A stretch of DNA of 64,000 bases from Clostridium caldaquaticum (GCF_023806125.1 NZ_JAMSKT010000004.1:1-64000), one strand, 5' to 3'. Counted from the first letter of the stretch, positions 28,141 to 37,416 are shown. A program made the numbers and translations. Notes: generated from the sequence alone by a model not told the origin.

Positions 28141-29037
28141 CTATATAATTCCTCTAATCTCGCTTAATTTTTTGATATTTTCTTTTTCCATAAATTTTTC
28201 TAGTCCTCTAATTATGTCTAGGGCTATATCAGGTTTTATAAAATTTGCTGTTCCTATCTGCACTGCATAAGCACCAGCCATTATAAACTCTATTGCATCT
28301 TCTGCACTCATAATGCCGCCGATACCAACTACAGGAATGTCTACTGCCTTGCAGACTTCATACACCATTCTAAGTGCAATAGGTTTTACTGCTGGACCTG
28401 AAAGTCCTGCAAAGGTATTATCAAATACAGCCCTCTTTTTATTTATATCTATTGCCATTCCTTTTAGTGTATTTATAAGAGACAGAGCATCCGCTCCTGC
28501 TTCAGTACATTTATATGCCATGTCTACAATATCTTCCGCATTTGGTGAAAGCTTTACCATAAGAGGCTTTTTACAGACAGATTTTATTTCTTTAACAACT
28601 TCAAAAGCTGTTGATGATTTAATTCCAAAAGCCATGCCTCCGCACTTAACATTGGGACAAGATATGTTAAGCTCTATCATATCTATATCTGAACAGTTAA
28701 GCTTTAAAATAGCTTCAATATATTCCTCTAAAGTAGCTCCACCTACATTTGCAATTATCTTTGTATTTAGTTTCTTCATTTTAGGAAGTTCATTTTTAAT
28801 AAAGCTGTCTATTCCAGGATTTTGAAGTCCTACGCTGTTTAGCATTCCTGAGCTTGTTTCATATACTCTTATTCCGCTGTTTCCTTCTCTTTTATTAAGA
28901 GTTAAACCCTTTGAACTTATACCTCCAAGCATTCCTACATCATAAAGTCTGTTAAATTCTTCTCCAAAGCCAAAAGTTCCAGAAGCAGCGATTACAGGGT
29001 TTTTAAAATCTATTCCGCAAAAGTTTACGTTAAGCAT
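28141..29037 (-). CDS. pyrD: dihydroorotate dehydrogenase B, catalytic subunit
   Basis: A 298-residue class 1B FMN enzyme. It oxidises dihydroorotate and passes electrons to Pyr[25 protein letters not shown] with the active-site Cys, and [15 protein letters not shown] (FMN phosphate site) are present. It overlaps the 3' end of pyrK by eight bases. NAD+ is the expected acceptor through PyrK. Confidence 0.95.
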   Translation of the reverse strand: MLNVNFCGIDFKNPVIAASGTFGFGEEFNRLYDVGMLGGISSKGLTLNKREGNSGIRVYETSSGMLNSVGLQNPGIDSFIKNELPKMKKLNTKIIANVGGATLEEYIEAILKLNCSDIDMIELNISCPNVKCGGMAFGIKSSTAFEVVKEIKSVCKKPLMVKLSPNAEDIVDMAYKCTEAGADALSLINTLKGMAIDINKKRAVFDNTFAGLSGPAVKPIALRMVYEVCKAVDIPVVGIGGIMSAEDAIEFIMAGAYAVQIGTANFIKPDIALDIIRGLEKFMEKENIKKLSEIRGII

Positions 29038-29770
29038 CTAAAATCAATTCCTCTCCTAAAAAAACTGGTCCATCTGCACAAGTTCTTTTGTTTCCTCTTA
29101 TAGTTTTGCAGGTACATACAAGGCAGGCTCCTAAGCCGCAAGCCATAAACTTTTCCATAGATACATAAACTGGCACATTAGCTTCTCTGCATTTAGCTGC
29201 AACCTTGCTCATCATTATCTCTGGACCGCAGCAAAGCACTACATCATATTTACCTGGCTGAAAAAGGTCTGTAACAAAGCCTTTATGCCCAACCCTTCCG
29301 GTATCTGTAGATATATATTTTTTATTAATCTTTTCTTCTATACTGTCTATTCCGTAAACCTCATCTCTAAAGCCGCAGTATAAATCAATTTCACAGCTTT
29401 CTAATTTCTTAATAACATAATTCAAAGGGGCAATACCTATTCCTCCAGCTACAACAGCAACCTTTCCTTTTATTTTCTCTATATCAAAGCCATTTCCAAG
29501 CGGACCTAAAATACTTATTTCGTCTTTAGAAGTCAGCTTACTTAAGATATTTGTCCCTTTTCCTTTTGTCTGGTATAAAAAATATATACCATTTTCATCA
29601 ACATCATGTATGCTTATAGGCCTAGGAAGAAGCACTTGCTCTTTCCAGGCATTTAACATATAAAACTGTCCAGGTTTTACATCAAACTTTCCTTCTACAT
29701 GAAGCTTATATATACCCTCTATAACCTCAACATTACTGAGTACTTTACAAGTTACATAGTTTAACTGCAT
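29030..29770 (-). CDS. pyrK: dihydroorotate dehydrogenase B, electron transfer subunit
   Basis: A 246-residue ferredoxin-reductase-like subunit that carries FAD and a [2Fe-2S] cluster. The FAD site is LPRPISIHD, the NAD-domain glycine motif is [10 protein letters not shown], and the cluster ligands lie in [12 protein letters not shown] plus a Cys twelve residues on. It overlaps pyrF by 26 bases and pyrD by 8, which fits coupled translation of a heterotetramer. Confidence 0.95.
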   Translation of the reverse strand: MQLNYVTCKVLSNVEVIEGIYKLHVEGKFDVKPGQFYMLNAWKEQVLLPRPISIHDVDENGIYFLYQTKGKGTNILSKLTSKDEISILGPLGNGFDIEKIKGKVAVVAGGIGIAPLNYVIKKLESCEIDLYCGFRDEVYGIDSIEEKINKKYISTDTGRVGHKGFVTDLFQPGKYDVVLCCGPEIMMSKVAAKCREANVPVYVSMEKFMACGLGACLVCTCKTIRGNKRTCADGPVFLGEELILDA

Positions 29771-30617
29771 CTATCTCTCTCCTTATTTTTAAAGCTTCCT
29801 CTCTTGCGCAAAGGTCAAATTCCATTTCTCTTCCTTCAAAGTTTTTGTATGCTAAGAGAATTCCTCTTGAAGAATTAACTATGCCTCCATTTCCATTTCT
29901 CATATATAGTGCTACATCTTCAGCAGTTCCTCCCTGTGCTCCGTAACCTGGAATTAAAAAGAACATATTACTGAATTTTTCTCTAAGCTTTTTAGCTTCA
30001 TCTACATGTGTGCAGCCAACTACTGCTCCTATACTGCTGTATCCATGTTTTCCTATATAGTCTTTACCAATCTGCCCTATTTTATCTCCTACTGTTTCAT
30101 AAACTCTTTTTCCATCAGCACCTTCGATATACTCTATATCTGCTGCTCCAGGATTTGATGTTCTCAAAAGAACGAACAGTCCTTTTTCACAAGTCTTTAC
30201 ATATTTTAAATAAGGCTCTATACTGTCCATTCCCATGTAAGGATTCAAAGTTACTGCATCACATTCAAAATCCCCTGAAAAATGAGCTTTTGCATACATT
30301 TCAGCGGTTTTTGCAATATCTCCTCTTTTAATATCTCCTATTGAAATGCCGCCTAAGCTTTTTATATACTCAAGAGTTTTTTTATAAACCTGAAGCCCCA
30401 TAATTCCTAACGCCTCATAATAAGCTATCTGCGGTTTATAACAAGCTGCTGTATCAAAGGTAGCGTCGATTATCTTTTGATTAAACCTAAAAACTGCCTC
30501 TTCTAAAGAAGTATATTTATTTAAAAATTCTTTCGGAATATACTCCACTGCTGTATCAAGCCCTACGCAAACAGGCCCTTTCTTTTCTACATTTTCAAAT
30601 AATCTATCAATAATCAT
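29745..30617 (-). CDS. pyrF: orotidine-5'-phosphate decarboxylase
   Basis: A 290-residue OMP decarboxylase of the longer bacterial type. It forms UMP, the last de novo step. The catalytic cluster is seen in SIGDIKRGDIAKTA and the barrel C-terminal phosphate site in IVNSSRGI. ATG 30617 lies six bases after AGGAGG. It follows pyrC across an 84-base spacer that contains a 45-bp tandem repeat. Confidence 0.94.
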   Translation of the reverse strand: MIIDRLFENVEKKGPVCVGLDTAVEYIPKEFLNKYTSLEEAVFRFNQKIIDATFDTAACYKPQIAYYEALGIMGLQVYKKTLEYIKSLGGISIGDIKRGDIAKTAEMYAKAHFSGDFECDAVTLNPYMGMDSIEPYLKYVKTCEKGLFVLLRTSNPGAADIEYIEGADGKRVYETVGDKIGQIGKDYIGKHGYSSIGAVVGCTHVDEAKKLREKFSNMFFLIPGYGAQGGTAEDVALYMRNGNGGIVNSSRGILLAYKNFEGREMEFDLCAREEALKIRREIDAVKLCNL

Positions 30618-30623
30618 ACTCAC

Positions 30624-30713
30624 CCTCCTGTATTCCTTTAAAGCACATAAAGATTATTAATCTTTATGCCTCCTGTATTCCTTTGTAGCACATAAGGATT
30701 ATCAATCCTTATG
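30624..30713 (-). repeat. 45-bp imperfect tandem repeat at the pyrC/pyrF junction
   Basis: Two 45-base units (30624-30668 and 30669-30713) differ at only a few positions. Each contains, on the minus strand, GGAATACAGGAGG and an inverted repeat. These repeats are CATAAGGATT-n3-AATCCTTATG in the unit nearer pyrC and CATAAAGATT-n3-AATCTTTATG in the unit nearer pyrF. The first unit holds the last codons and stop of pyrC. The GGAGG of the second unit's junction serves pyrF. Base changes keep both stems paired. Confidence 0.9.
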
Positions 30714-31913
30714 CCTCCCATCTTCATTTTGTTTATCATAAATAACTCTTCCGCTCTTAATTGTCTTAAGTATTACTCCTTTAAGTTCTTTTCCATCAAA
30801 GGGAGTGTTCTTACCTTTTGACTTAAAGTCTGCTGAATTAACTGTAAATTTATTATTTATATCTACAAGCACTAAATCTGCCTCATAACCAATTTTTACT
30901 TCACCTTTATTAAATTTCATAAGCTTTGCAGGATTTTTAGACATAAGCTCTGACAGCTTGTTAAGGCTTATATATCCTTCATCCACAAGCTTTGTAAAAC
31001 ATACTGAAAAAGCTATTTCTATTCCTGATATTCCATTAGCACCCTTGAGCTTATCTTCAGCAGTATGAGGTGCATGGTCTGTAGCTATAGCATCTACATA
31101 ACCTTCCTTTATAGCTTTTATCAGATACTCTACATCTTCCTCTTCTCTTAAAGGAGGATTAACTTTATAAGCTGTCTTACTGGTCAATGCCAGATGATGA
31201 GGTGCTACCTCACAGGTTACTTTAATGCCTTCCTGTTTAGCTTCTATTACGCTCTTCATAGCTTCTTTTGTGCTTACATGCGCCACATGCAGATGACAGC
31301 CTGTAAACTTGGCAAGAGTTATGTCTCTCCAAGTCATAGTATTTTCAGCAAGTCTGGTATCAACTGCTGTAAGTTCCTCACTTTCAGCATGACTAATAAC
31401 CATAAGTCCTTTTTCCTTAGCTTTAACCATTGCATCAAGCATTACCTTACTGTTTGCAACTCCTCTTCCGTCGTCTGAAATTGCCTTTACTTTATAATCT
31501 AAACTTTCTAAGTGGCTTACATCCTCACCTTTCAAATCCCTAGTTATTGACACAGCCTGATGTATATCTATAAGATTTATTTCCTTTGATTTATCAAGCA
31601 CATATTTTACAGTTTCCATGCTGCTGCAGGCAGGCACAGTATTTGCCATTAGATTTACTGCTGTGTAGCCCCCCGCTGCAGCTGCAAGGCTTCCTGATAA
31701 AATATCTTCCTTATAAGTTTGTCCTGGATCTCTGAAGTGAGTATGCAAGTCTATAAAAGCTGGCATAATAACTAAGCCTTCAGCATCTAAAACCTCGCAG
31801 TTCTTATCTAAATAAGTTCCAAGCTCATATATTATTCCATTTTTTATATAAACATCTCCCTTAAAATCTTGAGATGAATCAATTATTCTGGCATTTTTAA
31901 TAAGTAATTCCAT
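30702..31913 (-). CDS. pyrC: dihydroorotase
   Basis: A 403-residue class I dihydroorotase, a binuclear zinc amidohydrolase that closes carbamoyl-aspartate to dihydroorotate. [14 protein letters not shown] gives the first His pair and ATDHAPH the catalytic Asp. The C-terminal strand domain is complete. Its final codons (GRHKD) and stop fall inside the 45-bp repeat, so the last four residues may be a product of the duplication. It lies 15 bases after pyrI. Confidence 0.95.
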   Translation of the reverse strand: MELLIKNARIIDSSQDFKGDVYIKNGIIYELGTYLDKNCEVLDAEGLVIMPAFIDLHTHFRDPGQTYKEDILSGSLAAAAGGYTAVNLMANTVPACSSMETVKYVLDKSKEINLIDIHQAVSITRDLKGEDVSHLESLDYKVKAISDDGRGVANSKVMLDAMVKAKEKGLMVISHAESEELTAVDTRLAENTMTWRDITLAKFTGCHLHVAHVSTKEAMKSVIEAKQEGIKVTCEVAPHHLALTSKTAYKVNPPLREEEDVEYLIKAIKEGYVDAIATDHAPHTAEDKLKGANGISGIEIAFSVCFTKLVDEGYISLNKLSELMSKNPAKLMKFNKGEVKIGYEADLVLVDINNKFTVNSADFKSKGKNTPFDGKELKGVILKTIKSGRVIYDKQNEDGRHKD

Positions 31914-31928
31914 AATCTAAGCCTCTCC

Positions 31929-32351
31929 TTATGCTATATGAACTTCATCACAGTATTCGCACCTATATTCGCCTTTTTGCGAATCTACCAGATAAAAACT
32001 GTGTGGAACATTACTTTCAATGGAGGTAATGCATCTTGGATTTTTACATCTTATCACTCCTTGAACTTTCTTAGGAAGCATAAGATTATGTTTTTCTTTT
32101 ATAACTTCATCTTCGATTACGTTTATAGTAACATTAGGACAGATAAGCCCTAGCGCAGTAACATCTATATTAATCTCATTTTCTATTTTTATAATATCTT
32201 TTCTTCCAAGCTTTTTACTTTCAGCATTCATAATAAGAGCAACTGCGAAATTTGCTTTATCAAGTCCTAAATAGTTAAATATCTTTACACCAAGTCCTGC
32301 TTTTATGTGGTCTATAACAACTCCATTTTTAATACTATTTATAGTTAACAT
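31929..32351 (-). CDS. pyrI: aspartate carbamoyltransferase regulatory subunit
   Basis: A 140-residue PyrI. The N-terminal nucleotide-binding domain (residues 1-95) is followed by the zinc domain with CKNPRC and CEYC. It gives CTP/ATP allostery to PyrB. AGGAGG precedes the ATG and it lies 30 bases after pyrB. The presence of PyrI implies feedback-regulated carbamoyl-aspartate synthesis in addition to PyrR control. Confidence 0.95.
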   Translation of the reverse strand: MLTINSIKNGVVIDHIKAGLGVKIFNYLGLDKANFAVALIMNAESKKLGRKDIIKIENEINIDVTALGLICPNVTINVIEDEVIKEKHNLMLPKKVQGVIRCKNPRCITSIESNVPHSFYLVDSQKGEYRCEYCDEVHIA

Positions 32352-32381
32352 CCTAATCCCCTCCTGTATTTAACGACCTCT

Positions 32382-33305
32382 TTACTTAACCCCTAACAGT
32401 TTGGCAATTAACGCCATTCTCACATACATTCCATACTTGGCCTGGTCAAAATACCTAGCTCTTGAATCTTTATCAATCTCATAAGCTATTTCATTTACTC
32501 TAGGAAGTGGATGAAGAACTATCATATCCTCTTTAGCTTTCTTTAACTTTGCTTCATCTAAAATATAACTGTCCTTAAGTCTTATATAATCTTCTTCGTT
32601 AAAGAACCTTTCCCTCTGTACTCTGGTCATATAAAGTATATCAAGTTTATCTATGACCTCTTCCATTCTTTCAACTTCTAAGAAACTTATATTATTCTTT
32701 TGCAAAACTTCTTTTTTAATATAATCTGGAATTTTTAATTCTTGTGGTGAGATTAGAATAAATTTATTATTCTCATACCTTGAAAGAGCCTTTATAAGAG
32801 AATGAACCGTTCTTCCAAACTTTAAATCTCCGCATAAGCCTATGGTATGATTTCCCAGGCCTTTTTTTATAGATTTAATAGTAAGAAGATCCGTTAAAGT
32901 TTGAGTTGGATGGTGATGACCGCCGTCTCCAGCATTAATAACAGGAATGGTAGAATACATAGAAGCTACTTTTGGAGCTCCTTCTTTTGGATGTCTCATT
33001 ACAGCAATATCAGCATAACAGGCTACAGTTCTGATTGTATCTGCTACGCTTTCTCCTTTAGCCGCTGAGCTTGAATTTGGTTCTGAAAAGCCAAGTACTT
33101 TTCCGCCAAGTCTAAGCATTGCTGCCTCAAAGCTGAATCTTGTTCTTGTACTTGGTTCATAGAATAAAGTTGCGAGAAGTTTTCCCTCACAAACATGCAT
33201 GTACTCCTCTGGATTTGAAATGATTTCTTCTGCAAGATTAAAAATTTCTTCGAACTCGTCTATTGAAAAGTCCATTGGGTCAATTAAATGTCTTCCTTTT
33301 AACAT
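32382..33305 (-). CDS. pyrB: aspartate carbamoyltransferase catalytic subunit
   Basis: A 307-residue ATCase. The carbamoyl-phosphate motif [19 protein letters not shown] and [10 protein letters not shown] are all present. It is the first gene of pyrBICFKDE. Its AAGGAGGA ribosome binding site is embedded in a sequence that looks like a PyrR binding loop, downstream of a conventional PyrR attenuator. Confidence 0.96.
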   Translation of the reverse strand: MLKGRHLIDPMDFSIDEFEEIFNLAEEIISNPEEYMHVCEGKLLATLFYEPSTRTRFSFEAAMLRLGGKVLGFSEPNSSSAAKGESVADTIRTVACYADIAVMRHPKEGAPKVASMYSTIPVINAGDGGHHHPTQTLTDLLTIKSIKKGLGNHTIGLCGDLKFGRTVHSLIKALSRYENNKFILISPQELKIPDYIKKEVLQKNNISFLEVERMEEVIDKLDILYMTRVQRERFFNEEDYIRLKDSYILDEAKLKKAKEDMIVLHPLPRVNEIAYEIDKDSRARYFDQAKYGMYVRMALIAKLLGVK

Positions 33306-33310
33306 AATAA

Positions 33311-33346
33311 TGTCCTCCTTCTTAACCTCACTGGGCTAAATTAAAG
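33311..33346 (-). promoter_or_regulatory. second PyrR-like binding loop over the pyrB ribosome binding site
   Basis: The minus-strand RNA reads AGCCCAGUGAGGUUAAGAAG and continues GAGG just before the start codon. It matches the PyrR loop pattern (purine, CC, G, GAGG, then AAGG). AG..CC pairs with GG..UU in an upper stem, and a lower CUUU/AAGG helix uses part of the SD. PyrR binding here would block translation. Assignment is by pattern; binding is inferred. Confidence 0.6.
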
Positions 33347-33359
33347 TTGGTCTTAATTT

Positions 33360-33392
33360 TTTTATAAAAAAAGCCTTCCTTTGTAGGAAGGC
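33360..33392 (-). terminator. attenuator terminator of the pyr leader
   Basis: GCCTTCCT and AGGAAGGC form a perfect 8-bp stem with a four-base loop, followed on the minus strand by TTTTTTTAT. The upstream AGGAAGG in the PyrR loop (33414-33420) can pair with the 5' arm instead, giving the antiterminator. Confidence 0.9.
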
Positions 33393-33409
33393 GCAAGTAT
33401 CCCTTGTAT

Positions 33410-33446
33410 CCATACCTTCCTGGCCTCACAGGACCATTCTTAAAGG
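33410..33446 (-). promoter_or_regulatory. PyrR binding loop (anti-antiterminator) of the pyr leader
   Basis: The minus-strand RNA has ACCUU, then GGUCCUGUGAGGCC, then AGGAAGGU. The loop matches the PyrR consensus (UCC, G, GAGG, AAGG) and the ACCUU/AAGGU arms form the lower stem. With UMP-bound PyrR this hairpin holds AGGAAGG and lets the terminator form. It begins within a few bases of the predicted transcription start. Confidence 0.85.
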
Positions 33447-33456
33447 TTCTGATATA

Positions 33457-33484
33457 AGATTACCACATATTTTCAGTCTAGTCA
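33457..33484 (-). promoter_or_regulatory. pyr operon promoter
   Basis: TTGACT at 33479-33484 and TAATCT at 33457-33462 on the minus strand with a 17-bp spacer. Transcription would start near 33450, directly before the PyrR loop. Confidence 0.75.
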
Positions 33485-33557
33485 ATGGAAAAACTTTTTA
33501 TTTTATAACTCTTAATCAAAGACTTTTTGCATTAGAGGTTAGAATTTGTTGAATTAT

Positions 33558-33716
33558 CTACTGCATGAATCTTATTTGAGGTTCCTTGGTCATATTAATA
33601 ATTTCTTCAATTGCTTCTTTTCTACATTCAGTAAGGCGAGCATGTATTGACTTTAGAGGAAGTTCAAGTTCTATATCTTTAAGGTTTCTCAAGCTTTTTA
33701 CGGGATAATTATGTGA
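33558..33716 (-). pseudogene. remnant of an unidentified protein C-terminus
   Basis: Fifty-two codons are open on the minus strand with protein-like composition (segments KDIELELPLKSIHARL and CRKEAIEEIINM). They end in a stop at 33558-33560 and begin right after a stop, with no start codon or ribosome binding site. It looks like the tail of a decayed gene between the pyr promoter and the esterase terminator. The family was not recognised. Confidence 0.35.
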
Positions 33717-33725
33717 TTAGACAGC

Positions 33726-33755
33726 AAAAAGTCAGGTACATAACCTGACTTTTTA
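33726..33755. terminator. terminator of the esterase gene
   Basis: AAAAAGTCAGGT and ACCTGACTTTTT form a 12-bp stem around five bases, with T-runs on both strands. Confidence 0.88.
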
Positions 33756-33760
33756 TATTT

Positions 33761-34648
33761 CTATTTAAGTACAAATTTTCTAAAAAATTCGCATTCTTCA
33801 TCATTACAGAACTGCCCCTCTTTTGATCTAAGATTCAAATGAAATACATGTGCAAGTTCATGTTCTTTATCTCCATAAAATCTAAATACAAATGGAACAT
33901 CAACCTCCATAAGCTTTTGAATCATAACAGGCGGCTGTTCCTTTAAAAAGTCCCTGTTAGATGTCATTAAAAAGGTTGGAGGAAAATCCTTTGTTACATG
34001 ATTAATAACATTAATCATTTCCAATTCTTTTAATGAACCTTTTTCCGGCAGATAATCTGCCATTAAACTCTGAGTCAGATCATCACTGTTTTCATTAAAT
34101 TTAATTTCGTAAGCTCCGCAATTAAGTGCCAAAGCTTTTGGCACAAAACCTTTTGGAGTACAAAAATCATATTTTGCTGCATAAGCTGAATTTGTGCAGA
34201 TTGCTGTATATAATCCAAGAATGTGTGCACCTGCAGAATCGCCTACTGCAAATATGTAATCTGTATCAAATTCATACTGTTTTGCATTTGATAAAACCCA
34301 GTGAAACACAAGGTTTGTATCCTCTAAAGAGGCAGGAAATTTGTATTCCGGTGCTAAACGATAGGTATAATTTACCACCGCAAAACCACGCTGCGCTAAA
34401 CTCATACAGTAAAATTGATATCTCTCTTTATCTCCGTATACCCAGCCGCCTCCATGCACACTTACAATTACAGGAAGAACACCTGAGACATTTTTGGGAC
34501 GATAAACATCTAAAACCTGCCAATCTCTATTTTCACCGTATACGATATCATCATAGCGAATAATATCCTGCGGTGTTACAAGACCTGCATCTCTTTTTTC
34601 ATCTACTTCATGGAACATTTTACGAAGCATATCACTAGTTACCGACAT
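33761..34648 (-). CDS. alpha/beta hydrolase esterase
   Basis: A 295-residue esterase of the BD-FAE/hormone-sensitive-lipase-like type. The oxyanion motif HGGGW, the nucleophile Ser in VGDSAGAH, and a C-terminal EHELAH region with the catalytic His are present. No signal peptide is seen, so it acts inside the cell. It follows a GPH symporter gene by 17 bases, so a role in removing acyl groups (for example acetyl) from an imported sugar is likely. Its substrate is unproven. Confidence 0.88.
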   Translation of the reverse strand: MSVTSDMLRKMFHEVDEKRDAGLVTPQDIIRYDDIVYGENRDWQVLDVYRPKNVSGVLPVIVSVHGGGWVYGDKERYQFYCMSLAQRGFAVVNYTYRLAPEYKFPASLEDTNLVFHWVLSNAKQYEFDTDYIFAVGDSAGAHILGLYTAICTNSAYAAKYDFCTPKGFVPKALALNCGAYEIKFNENSDDLTQSLMADYLPEKGSLKELEMINVINHVTKDFPPTFLMTSNRDFLKEQPPVMIQKLMEVDVPFVFRFYGDKEHELAHVFHLNLRSKEGQFCNDEECEFFRKFVLK

Positions 34649-34665
34649 ATATATTACCTGCTTTC

Positions 34666-36018
34666 TTAAATATTCATACTTTTATTTTCTAAATCATACT
34701 GAATTTTTTTAATGTATTTATCAATATTCATCATACTACATAAAACTAAACATATTAAACCTATAATAGCTCCATTATAACCAAATCCAAATCGAATCAT
34801 ATTAACAGCAGATTCCGACTGTACCGCAGCGGTTCCATCATATCCTCCATAAGCTATAATCCATGTACATAATGCAGCACCAAGTCCGATACCTACTTTC
34901 ATACCAAAAGAGGTGCAACTGTTTACAAGGCCTTCCGAACGAATTCCTGTTTTCCATTCACCATAATCAACAACATCGGCAGTCATAGCAAAAATTCCTG
35001 ACATAATAGGCCCCATTCCAAAACCTTTAATTAAAAGACCAGAAATTACTATTGGAATGCTAGAACCTCCTGCACCAATTACCAAACTTCCAATTACCAT
35101 TAATAAAAATCCTAACATCATCATTTTCCATTTACCAAAAGCTTGTACTAATTTTGGCATAATTAAATTAACAATAATTGCAGGTATCGTTGTTGCCATA
35201 GATACTAATGTAATGATGCCAATATTTCCAAGTACAATATTACAAAAATAATAAGTAGTGGAACCTGTGCTTACAGCACCAATAAATAAGAACATAAATA
35301 ATAAGCTTTGAAGATAAAAATATCTGTTTTTAAATAATGCTGGCAAAGCCTCTTTCAATGGAATCTTTTTTACATGAACAGTACCTGTCTGAGCATCTTC
35401 TCCTAAATGTTCTTTAGTACCAAAGAAGCATATAAAAATCATAACCATTGCAATAATGCCATATACAGAAGACAGCCAAAACCATCCTACAGTTGTTATA
35501 AGTCCAGCAGTTACAGCATTTATAATTAATGTTGTTACCTGCGTCATAACAAAACGTAAAGAAGCTGCTGATGCTCTGTCTTGTACATTTAAAGTCATAC
35601 GTGAAAGCAATGCATTATACGGAAGATTGTTAGCTGTATAAACGATACACGCCTGAAAAATATAAGTTAAGTATACATAAATCAGTTTACCATTCGTACT
35701 AAGTCCTTTAGGCACATTAAAAAGTAATATAAATGACAATGCCATAAGTGGTGCTGTCCATAACAACCATGGTCTGGCTTTTCCCCATTTTGTTCTTGTT
35801 TTATCAACAATAGCTCCCATAATAATATCTGTTATTCCGTCAAAAACACGTGCAACTAACATCATAGTTCCAACAGCAGCTGCTGCAAGACCAACAGTAT
35901 CCGTATAATATGCTGTCAGAAACGTAGAACACATGGCAACGATAACATTGGCGCCGCAATCACCAAGTCCATAAGAAACCTTTTCACCTAGGGTTAAACT
36001 TTTTGTTTCGCTCTTCAT
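34666..36018 (-). CDS. GPH-family sugar:cation symporter
   Basis: A 450-residue twelve-helix transporter of the glycoside-pentoside-hexuronide family. The signature loop IVDKTRTKWGKARPWLLW is intact. AAAGGAG lies eight bases before the ATG. It is cotranscribed with the esterase and preceded by an AraC gene in the same direction. It is not closely similar to the transporter at 19158 beyond family motifs. It probably imports a plant-derived oligosaccharide or glycoside. Confidence 0.9.
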   Translation of the reverse strand: MKSETKSLTLGEKVSYGLGDCGANVIVAMCSTFLTAYYTDTVGLAAAAVGTMMLVARVFDGITDIIMGAIVDKTRTKWGKARPWLLWTAPLMALSFILLFNVPKGLSTNGKLIYVYLTYIFQACIVYTANNLPYNALLSRMTLNVQDRASAASLRFVMTQVTTLIINAVTAGLITTVGWFWLSSVYGIIAMVMIFICFFGTKEHLGEDAQTGTVHVKKIPLKEALPALFKNRYFYLQSLLFMFLFIGAVSTGSTTYYFCNIVLGNIGIITLVSMATTIPAIIVNLIMPKLVQAFGKWKMMMLGFLLMVIGSLVIGAGGSSIPIVISGLLIKGFGMGPIMSGIFAMTADVVDYGEWKTGIRSEGLVNSCTSFGMKVGIGLGAALCTWIIAYGGYDGTAAVQSESAVNMIRFGFGYNGAIIGLICLVLCSMMNIDKYIKKIQYDLENKSMNI

Positions 36019-36081
36019 AATAAAAACTCCTTTCCAATATGCAGATTTTATTTTAGCAATAATTCTGCTATTTATAAAATC

Positions 36082-36145
36082 ATTATAAAAGGAAGGATAA
36101 TTTTATTCTTTACAGTTTTTGACTATAAAATTACCATTTTTTGAC
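36082..36145 (-). promoter_or_regulatory. promoter of the symporter-esterase operon with AraC-like direct repeats
   Basis: On the plus strand TTTTTGAC occurs at 36116-36123 and 36138-36145, exactly 22 bp apart. On the minus strand these are followed after 28 bases by TATAAT (36082-36087). The spacing mirrors the YesN-type promoters in this window. The neighbouring AraC regulator (36157-37056) is the obvious candidate to bind it. Confidence 0.5.
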
Positions 36146-36156
36146 CTGAAGACCAA

Positions 36157-37056
36157 TCAGACATTCTGCTTCATCTTTTCTTTTCTATACTGCAGCGGCG
36201 TAAATCCATACTGCTTTTTAAATGCATTAATAAATCTCCTTGCATCAGAAAAACCATTTTTAAGCGCAATTGTTAAAATGCTTTTATCCGAGTATAGAAT
36301 ATCCTGTACTGCCCTTTGTAATCGGTATCTTGTAACATACTCCACAAAGGTATATCCTGTATTTTTTCTGAAAAATCTTGAAAAATATTCACTGGAAAAA
36401 TAAAATTTTCTAGCTACATCTACCTGACTGATTGGCTCAGAATAATGCATTTGAATATATGAAAGAATTTCCCTAAGTCTCTCTACATTTTTTTGACAAT
36501 TTGCAGGCATTATCAAACTTTTTTGTCTTAATCCATACTTACACAGATAAGAAATAAGCAATAAAATTAACCCTTTTATATGAAGATTGTCCGATAAACT
36601 TTCTTCCCCATTATTTACTCCCCCCTCCTGTTTTGGCTGGTTTCCATACTTGGAAATCTCATGCATAAGTTCCCAGATATCTTCCCGGCTATTTCTCTCT
36701 GGTATTACAAAGCGAATACTGTCAAAATTAGGAATTATCTCTTCAAGATAAGAACGGGATATTAAAAGGATTACCGCAATTAATCCTGGTCTACCGTAAC
36801 AGCTGCGATCTGGAATAATACTGTGAATGCTCTGTGAATTAATAACAAGCAGCTTTTCCGCATCTGCCTTAATACAGTTGCCATCAATATAATGTGTGCT
36901 GCAGCCCTTAAAAACATATACGATTTCAAGTTCCGTATGCCAGTGATTAAGCAAACTACTTTCATCAATCGGTTCCGTACCAAATACATTATGTATGTGA
37001 AATGGTCTTCTTTCATTGTATTCAAGAATTTGATTTTTTATAATTACTTCGCTCAT
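36157..37056 (-). CDS. AraC-family regulator with cupin sensor
   Basis: A 299-residue regulator. The N-terminal cupin (about residues 15-110) has HNVFGTEPIDESSLLNHWHTELEIVYV, shown here as the opening HNVFG and NHWHTELE strands typical of sugar-sensing AraC proteins. The C-terminal 100 residues hold both HTH units (VARKFYFSSEYFSRFFRKN and NGFSDARRFINAFKKQYGFT). GGGGAG lies before the ATG. It lies upstream of the symporter-esterase pair in the same direction and is their likely activator. Confidence 0.9.
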   Translation of the reverse strand: MSEVIIKNQILEYNERRPFHIHNVFGTEPIDESSLLNHWHTELEIVYVFKGCSTHYIDGNCIKADAEKLLVINSQSIHSIIPDRSCYGRPGLIAVILLISRSYLEEIIPNFDSIRFVIPERNSREDIWELMHEISKYGNQPKQEGGVNNGEESLSDNLHIKGLILLLISYLCKYGLRQKSLIMPANCQKNVERLREILSYIQMHYSEPISQVDVARKFYFSSEYFSRFFRKNTGYTFVEYVTRYRLQRAVQDILYSDKSILTIALKNGFSDARRFINAFKKQYGFTPLQYRKEKMKQNV

Positions 37057-37210
37057 AAGAAACTCCCCAACTATTCCCTTTATATTTCATACTTAATTTT
37101 TATATCAAATTATAACTAAAAATTTATTTTACGTAAATATGAAAATTAATTATGTTTAACTTATTCAACCAAAACATGAATCTGAAATAAATAAAGTTAA
37201 AATGCACATT

Positions 37211-37250
37211 AAAGGTCAGTGTACTTGTATTAAAGTATACTGACCTTTAT
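37211..37250. terminator. strong hairpin after the small purD-linked gene
   Basis: AAAGGTCAGTGTACTT and AAGTATACTGACCTTT form a 16-bp stem with one G-T wobble and a six-base loop. T-runs are short. It lies ten bases past the small gene's stop and would end the purine operon. Confidence 0.8.
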
Positions 37251-37260
37251 ATTTAGTATT

Positions 37261-37416
37261 TTAATCCTTATCTTCAAGCTTTCTTCTAGCTTTATTTATG
37301 TTTCTGTCATCAAGTCCCGTTGAATTTGAAATTTCAGCCATGCCTATACCTTTATCAAGCATTTCCTTAGCATCTTCCATTGCCACTTTATGCTTTTTAG
37401 GTTTCCTTTTGTCCAT
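37261..37416 (-). CDS. 51-residue basic helical protein, function unknown
   Basis: The frame MDKRKPKKHKVAMEDAKEML continues with DKGIGMAEISNSTGLDD and a Lys/Arg-rich tail. It begins at ATG 37416 with AAAGGTGG about ten bases upstream and ends in TAA before a strong hairpin. The central part has the look of a short helix-turn-helix (GMAEISNSTGLDDRNINKAR), and the ends are highly charged. It is the last gene of the purine operon, 53 bases after purD. A nucleic-acid-binding role is possible; no family was recognised. Confidence 0.7.
   Translation of the reverse strand: MDKRKPKKHKVAMEDAKEMLDKGIGMAEISNSTGLDDRNINKARRKLEDKD

Noticed and set aside
30624-30713. CRISPR array
   Set aside because: Two directly adjacent units without spacers and no cas genes.
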